Shown here piece after piece: positions 7,650 to 10,539 of a stretch of DNA of 10,539 bases (position 1 is the stretch's first letter; the number at the start of each line of letters is the position of its first letter). The stretch is from Phellopilus nigrolimitatus (Eukaryota; Basidiomycota; Agaricomycetes; Hymenochaetales; Hymenochaetaceae). Location of the stretch: the NCBI GenBank assembly GCA_021029095.1, contig JAJOHG010000630.1, positions 1 to 10,539 on the forward strand. Reading direction: 5' to 3'. The notes under the pieces were generated by a model. The model was not told where the DNA came from, made no database searches, and was given only the letters and a program-made list of their open reading frames with translations. The position numbers were made by a program, and so were the translations under genes.

Positions 7650-9791
7650 TTAGAGTGCCTTCGCACGCCGATCTCTGCGACGGCGGCGCAGATATCGTCG
7701 AGCGCTGGGGATCCCAAACTAGAAGAGCAGAAAACGACGATATGTGCAATCAGAAGACTAACGAGAAGGGTGCAGAATAACACTCGTACCTTCGTCAATG
7801 GATAGAGCACCAGAATTGTAGCACCTATGCCCCAGGCCCATTTGATGTGCCTAGGGAATGGCTCCGTGAAGATATTCTTACCCCATTTTCTGATGACAAG
7901 TAGTTCTGTTACTACAGTTGCAAGTAGGAGCCACACATGGGCGCCCATTCTAATAGCTCTCCTATGACTAAGTTAGCAAGTTCCGAGACGCATCACTTAC
8001 TTATATCGTACCTGGGGTCCATCAAGTACTGATAAAGCTCCCTGACTGCGGGCAACGCCCATACAAAAATAAGTGCGAGCCTGGCAATTACAAATGGATG
8101 GCTCGGATCCATCCAAAGCAAACTCTGAGAAAAAAGCAAATGAGCAGTTTGGACTTCTTTAACGTTAGTTACGTTACCTTTAAGTAGAAAGGATTCAATT
8201 CAGCTGCGAGGAAAACCGCGAGAAGAAGCACTACAGTGAGGTAATGAAAAAACGACGCGGTCCCCTCCCATTTGAACGCGGTAAAATCGTGCGGGGAGAA
8301 TTGCGTGATGACCCGCTTTGTCTTGAGACGGAAGCCACGGGTTTGGCGAAGTCCCCGCCATTCGTAATACTAATATTCAAAAGAACATGAAGTCAGATTA
8401 GTTCGCCCCAAAGACACCCCTGTACCCTGAACTTGCTTTAACTTCAAAATATTGACACGTCTTCATCCCTGAATAAGATTGTAAGCCAGTTATAAAACTA
8501 CAAATTGGTCAAGGACCATTACCCAGATATGTTCCAAGCCAGTTACACACGAGAACATCCAAAATCCACTGTGTGCAGCGGTGTGAATAGATCTTCTTCC
8601 GGATCCATTTCATTGTAAATACATACGTGATCCCACCAGCACTAAACACAGCATATTGAGTTGACTGCTAAGGGGAGGTGACTCGCGGCAAGGAAACTCA
8701 CCTCAGCAAAATTAGCTAGCTGATGCTGCAGACTATATTCGGCAAGTTCGAAGGCAATACTTAGTATCTAGATTGATCAATTGTTTAAGAACCACCAATG
8801 AAAGTTTGAGAAAGCATACCCAGCAAAACCAATAGTCGCGAAGAATCAAGGCCTTTCCGAACCAACCCAATGCATGTGCAATACAGAAGATATCTAATGC
8901 ATCCTGGAAACAGGACAGTTGTCATACATTTAGAATTTGGGAAACTAGCACCAAAAGACATACCCAAACGTTCCTCAGCGTGAAGTCACAGTTCTCTGCG
9001 TAGCTCTTTTCTGGCAACGGCACGCCGAGATTCGGGTCGATGTACTTCATCATCTGTCTCGCGGTATTCAAATCCTGAAATAGTAAAAAGACGAGCGCGA
9101 GTTCGTAGAGAAGGTTGATTCCCAGAACAACACGCCAAAAAGCAGGGTGGGGCCGGATAAATGGACCGTCCCGAAATTGAAGCATGGAGAAGAGCAAGAA
9201 AAATGACATGACCGCGTAAACGCCTCTATAGCACACGTTAAGCATTTTAGCTTTTGAAACAATATTAAATGAAAGCATATATGATCGCTTACAATCGGCG
9301 CTTATCTTTTCCTTCTTCCAAAACGTCATTAGTGGTTGCGACATACGCCATTAAACTCATGCCGAGCGCGAGGGCCGTCAGAGTTATCGGGTGATAGAAA
9401 AACCTGTCAGACTCTGCTCAGTAAAGTGCGCGTGATTGTAGATGCGTATATCGAAGCATACTCTATACTGGTGTCGCGCTTCTCTGCGAACGGCTGAATT
9501 TGCGTATATGGTTCATTGCGGTCGGCCTGGGTAAAAGAAACTGCTACGTGAAGCACGGCTCTAACACGGTCTCGAGGGAGAGACAAACGCACATCATACC
9601 CTGAAGGAGAGTTCGTCAGCTAGCAAGTTCTTATAAACGTCGGGCGACTCACATCGGACAGGCACCCCATGCAACCCAGGTTCAGGCTCGGGGTCTGGTG
9701 GGGACAAAAATCCTGAGTCCGACTCCTCCACTGGCGACGTAGGCGACAAGCCGCCCTCGTCTTTGCTGATCGAGGCCCGTATGGCCGACAT
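7650..9791 (-). CDS. Phosphatidylserine synthase, base-exchange type (PTDSS1/2-like), 13 exons
   Basis: The family makes phosphatidylserine by exchanging the head group of phosphatidylcholine or phosphatidylethanolamine for L-serine in the endoplasmic reticulum. Exons are 9791-9600, 9526-9462, 9403-9293, 9225-8964, 8903-8820, 8767-8702, 8641-8627, 8568-8523, 8468-8437, 8369-8178, 8124-8012, 7961-7790 and 7718-7650. They join in frame to 472 residues, the family's usual length (human 473 and 487). Residues 1-50 are acidic and Pro/Ser-rich, probably disordered. Family blocks are IEFFYHPITLT near 85, RDGPFIRPHPAFW at 141-153, YIDPNLGVPLPEKSYAENC at 184-202, HALGWFGKALILRDYW from 220, SLQHQLANFAECWWDHW at 250-266, ILDVLVCN, TQFSPHDF near 313, AAELNPFYLK at 346-355, LWMDPSHPFVIARL, and WLLLATVVTELL. 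Many hydrophobic helices are visible. The tail is strongly basic (RRYLRRRRRDRRAKAL). The upstream ATG choice and first intron are the uncertain parts. It is unrelated to the CDP-DAG-dependent Cho1 enzyme typical of yeasts. Confidence 0.95.
8370..8436 (-). other. GC-AG intron in the PS synthase gene
   Basis: After the lysine codon AAA at 8439-8437 the minus strand continues GCAAGT and runs 67 bases to ATTAG. Only this GC donor keeps the spacing of the conserved stretch MKTCQYFEVK-YYEWRGL identical to human PTDSS2 (MKT followed by 10 residues, then KWQGL). A GT two codons earlier (GTTAAA) would delete two residues. The rest of the donor matches the strong consensus that GC donors usually need. 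Confidence 0.75.
8627..8641 (-). other. 15-base micro-exon encoding CWWDH
   Basis: TGCTGGTGGGATCAC is flanked on the minus strand by a TTTAG acceptor and a GTATGT donor, with introns of 60 and 58 bases on either side. Both junctions fall between codons. It supplies exactly the five residues missing between NFAE and WILDVLVCN in the most conserved block of the family, so skipping it would keep the frame but remove that motif. Confidence 0.88.
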
Positions 9792-10539
9792 CTCTCTTAT
9801 ATTCGTACTCAAAGCCGCGGCGGTGGTGGTAAGAGCGGAGATGCGTTCTGCCACTTCTGTGCGCGCGTCGCATTGCTACAGCCTTAGCTGCACGCCCAAA
9901 TGATGACGTTACTGCTTACTGCTTACGAACGTGCAAATATTTGTAACTCCGCTAATGTGCCGGAATAGTCAAAATGTGGCGTATACAGATGGGTCCACTG
10001 AGAAAGGAAGACGGTTCCCGCCTGCGTAGCACGTCAAGTTGTCACTCACCATTGCCTATGGTATGCTGCCAGCTCAAATATCCAAAAACATAACAAGTAT
10101 GTATCGTATGTTTATAATATGCATCTAAATCAAAAGAGTATGTGCAGTCAAACATTATTTGACAACCGTTTCGTGTCAACAAGGCGACGGGAACTGCCTT
10201 TCTGTTTAGGATGGAGGGAAAGATTTTTCTGACATTTGGTCGGCAAAAGATGCGAAGTACAGATCTAAAATCTAAAAAGTAGGACGCGGTTCGGTCCGTC
10301 ATTCCATGTATTCTCCTCAATTAATACAGTAGCATCAGCCGTACATCTTCTAAAACGAAACACGCCGGGAGGATCACTTCGGCAAGCGTGTCAATTATCA
10401 CCGCAGCGTGTGCTCCGAACGAGGGGAGGCTCTGCAATAATTTAAAAACCGCTCAAAGCCGCCGGCACACTCATTATCATCGACATATGAAGACCGGTAA
10501 GCTACGGCGCAAATACTGTGGCTTAACACTTTATTAACG
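9792..10539. promoter_or_regulatory. Upstream region of the PS synthase gene and unassigned right end
   Basis: The part nearest 9791 should hold the 5' leader and promoter of the minus-strand PS synthase gene. It contains a TGACGT half-site of CRE type at 9904-9909 and two tandem copies of ACTGCTT at 9911-9924. A 92-codon minus frame at 10042-10320 shows no family motif and is taken as chance. Near the right edge the plus strand reads ATGAAGACCG followed directly by GTAAGC (10487-10502). This could be a tiny first exon of a gene continuing beyond the window, but nothing confirms it. Confidence 0.35.

Noticed and set aside
8922..9344. Minus-strand 140-codon frame as a separate gene
   Set aside because: It is exon 4 of the PS synthase extended into both neighbouring introns; conserved residues begin at 9225 and stop at 8964.
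10042..10320. Minus-strand 92-codon frame upstream of the PS synthase gene
   Set aside because: There are no domain, splice or composition signals; it probably lies in the promoter region.

Overview
This is a eukaryotic nuclear window, almost certainly fungal and most likely from a basidiomycete. Three conserved housekeeping genes can be rebuilt only by removing many short introns of 49 to 86 bases, with GT(A/G/C) donors (one GC donor), CTNAC-like branch sites and YAG acceptors. That density and size range is typical of mushroom-forming fungi and related basidiomycetes. There is no operon structure, and I recognise no rRNA, tRNA, CRISPR array or transposon. The organism assignment is inference from gene structure.

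Layout from left to right. At 1-265 the start of a minus-strand protein with a low-complexity N-terminus runs off the left edge. About 266-2340 has no gene I can assign; it holds scattered protein-like fragments in conflicting frames. At about 2340-3185, minus strand, lies a broken WD40 gene. Its fragments follow, in order, the layout of EED/ESC, the WD40 subunit of Polycomb repressive complex 2. At 3255-5218, minus strand, is a 10-exon gene for Arp6, the actin-related subunit of the SWR1 H2A.Z-exchange complex. A 504-base divergent intergenic region (5219-5722) with a perfect hairpin separates it from a 4-exon plus-strand gene for a TANGO2/NRDE-family protein (5723-6832). A convergent interval (6833-7649) holds only small candidate ORFs. 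At 7650-9791, minus strand, is a 13-exon gene for a base-exchange-type phosphatidylserine synthase (PTDSS1/2-like). The last 750 bases show no gene I can support.

The genes do not form one pathway. Arp6 and the EED-like relic both belong to chromatin biology. The TANGO2-like protein and the PS synthase both touch lipid or membrane homeostasis, but the neighbourhood looks like ordinary fungal gene order, not a functional cluster. I found no previously undescribed system. The most interesting points are the apparent decay of a PRC2 subunit gene; the unusual splicing of the PS synthase gene (a 15-base micro-exon at the most conserved motif, a GC-AG intron, and two mutually exclusive frame-preserving first introns); and the presence of a base-exchange PS synthase in a fungus. 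All exon models were made by eye, from frame continuity, splice consensus and remembered family motifs; no search was run.
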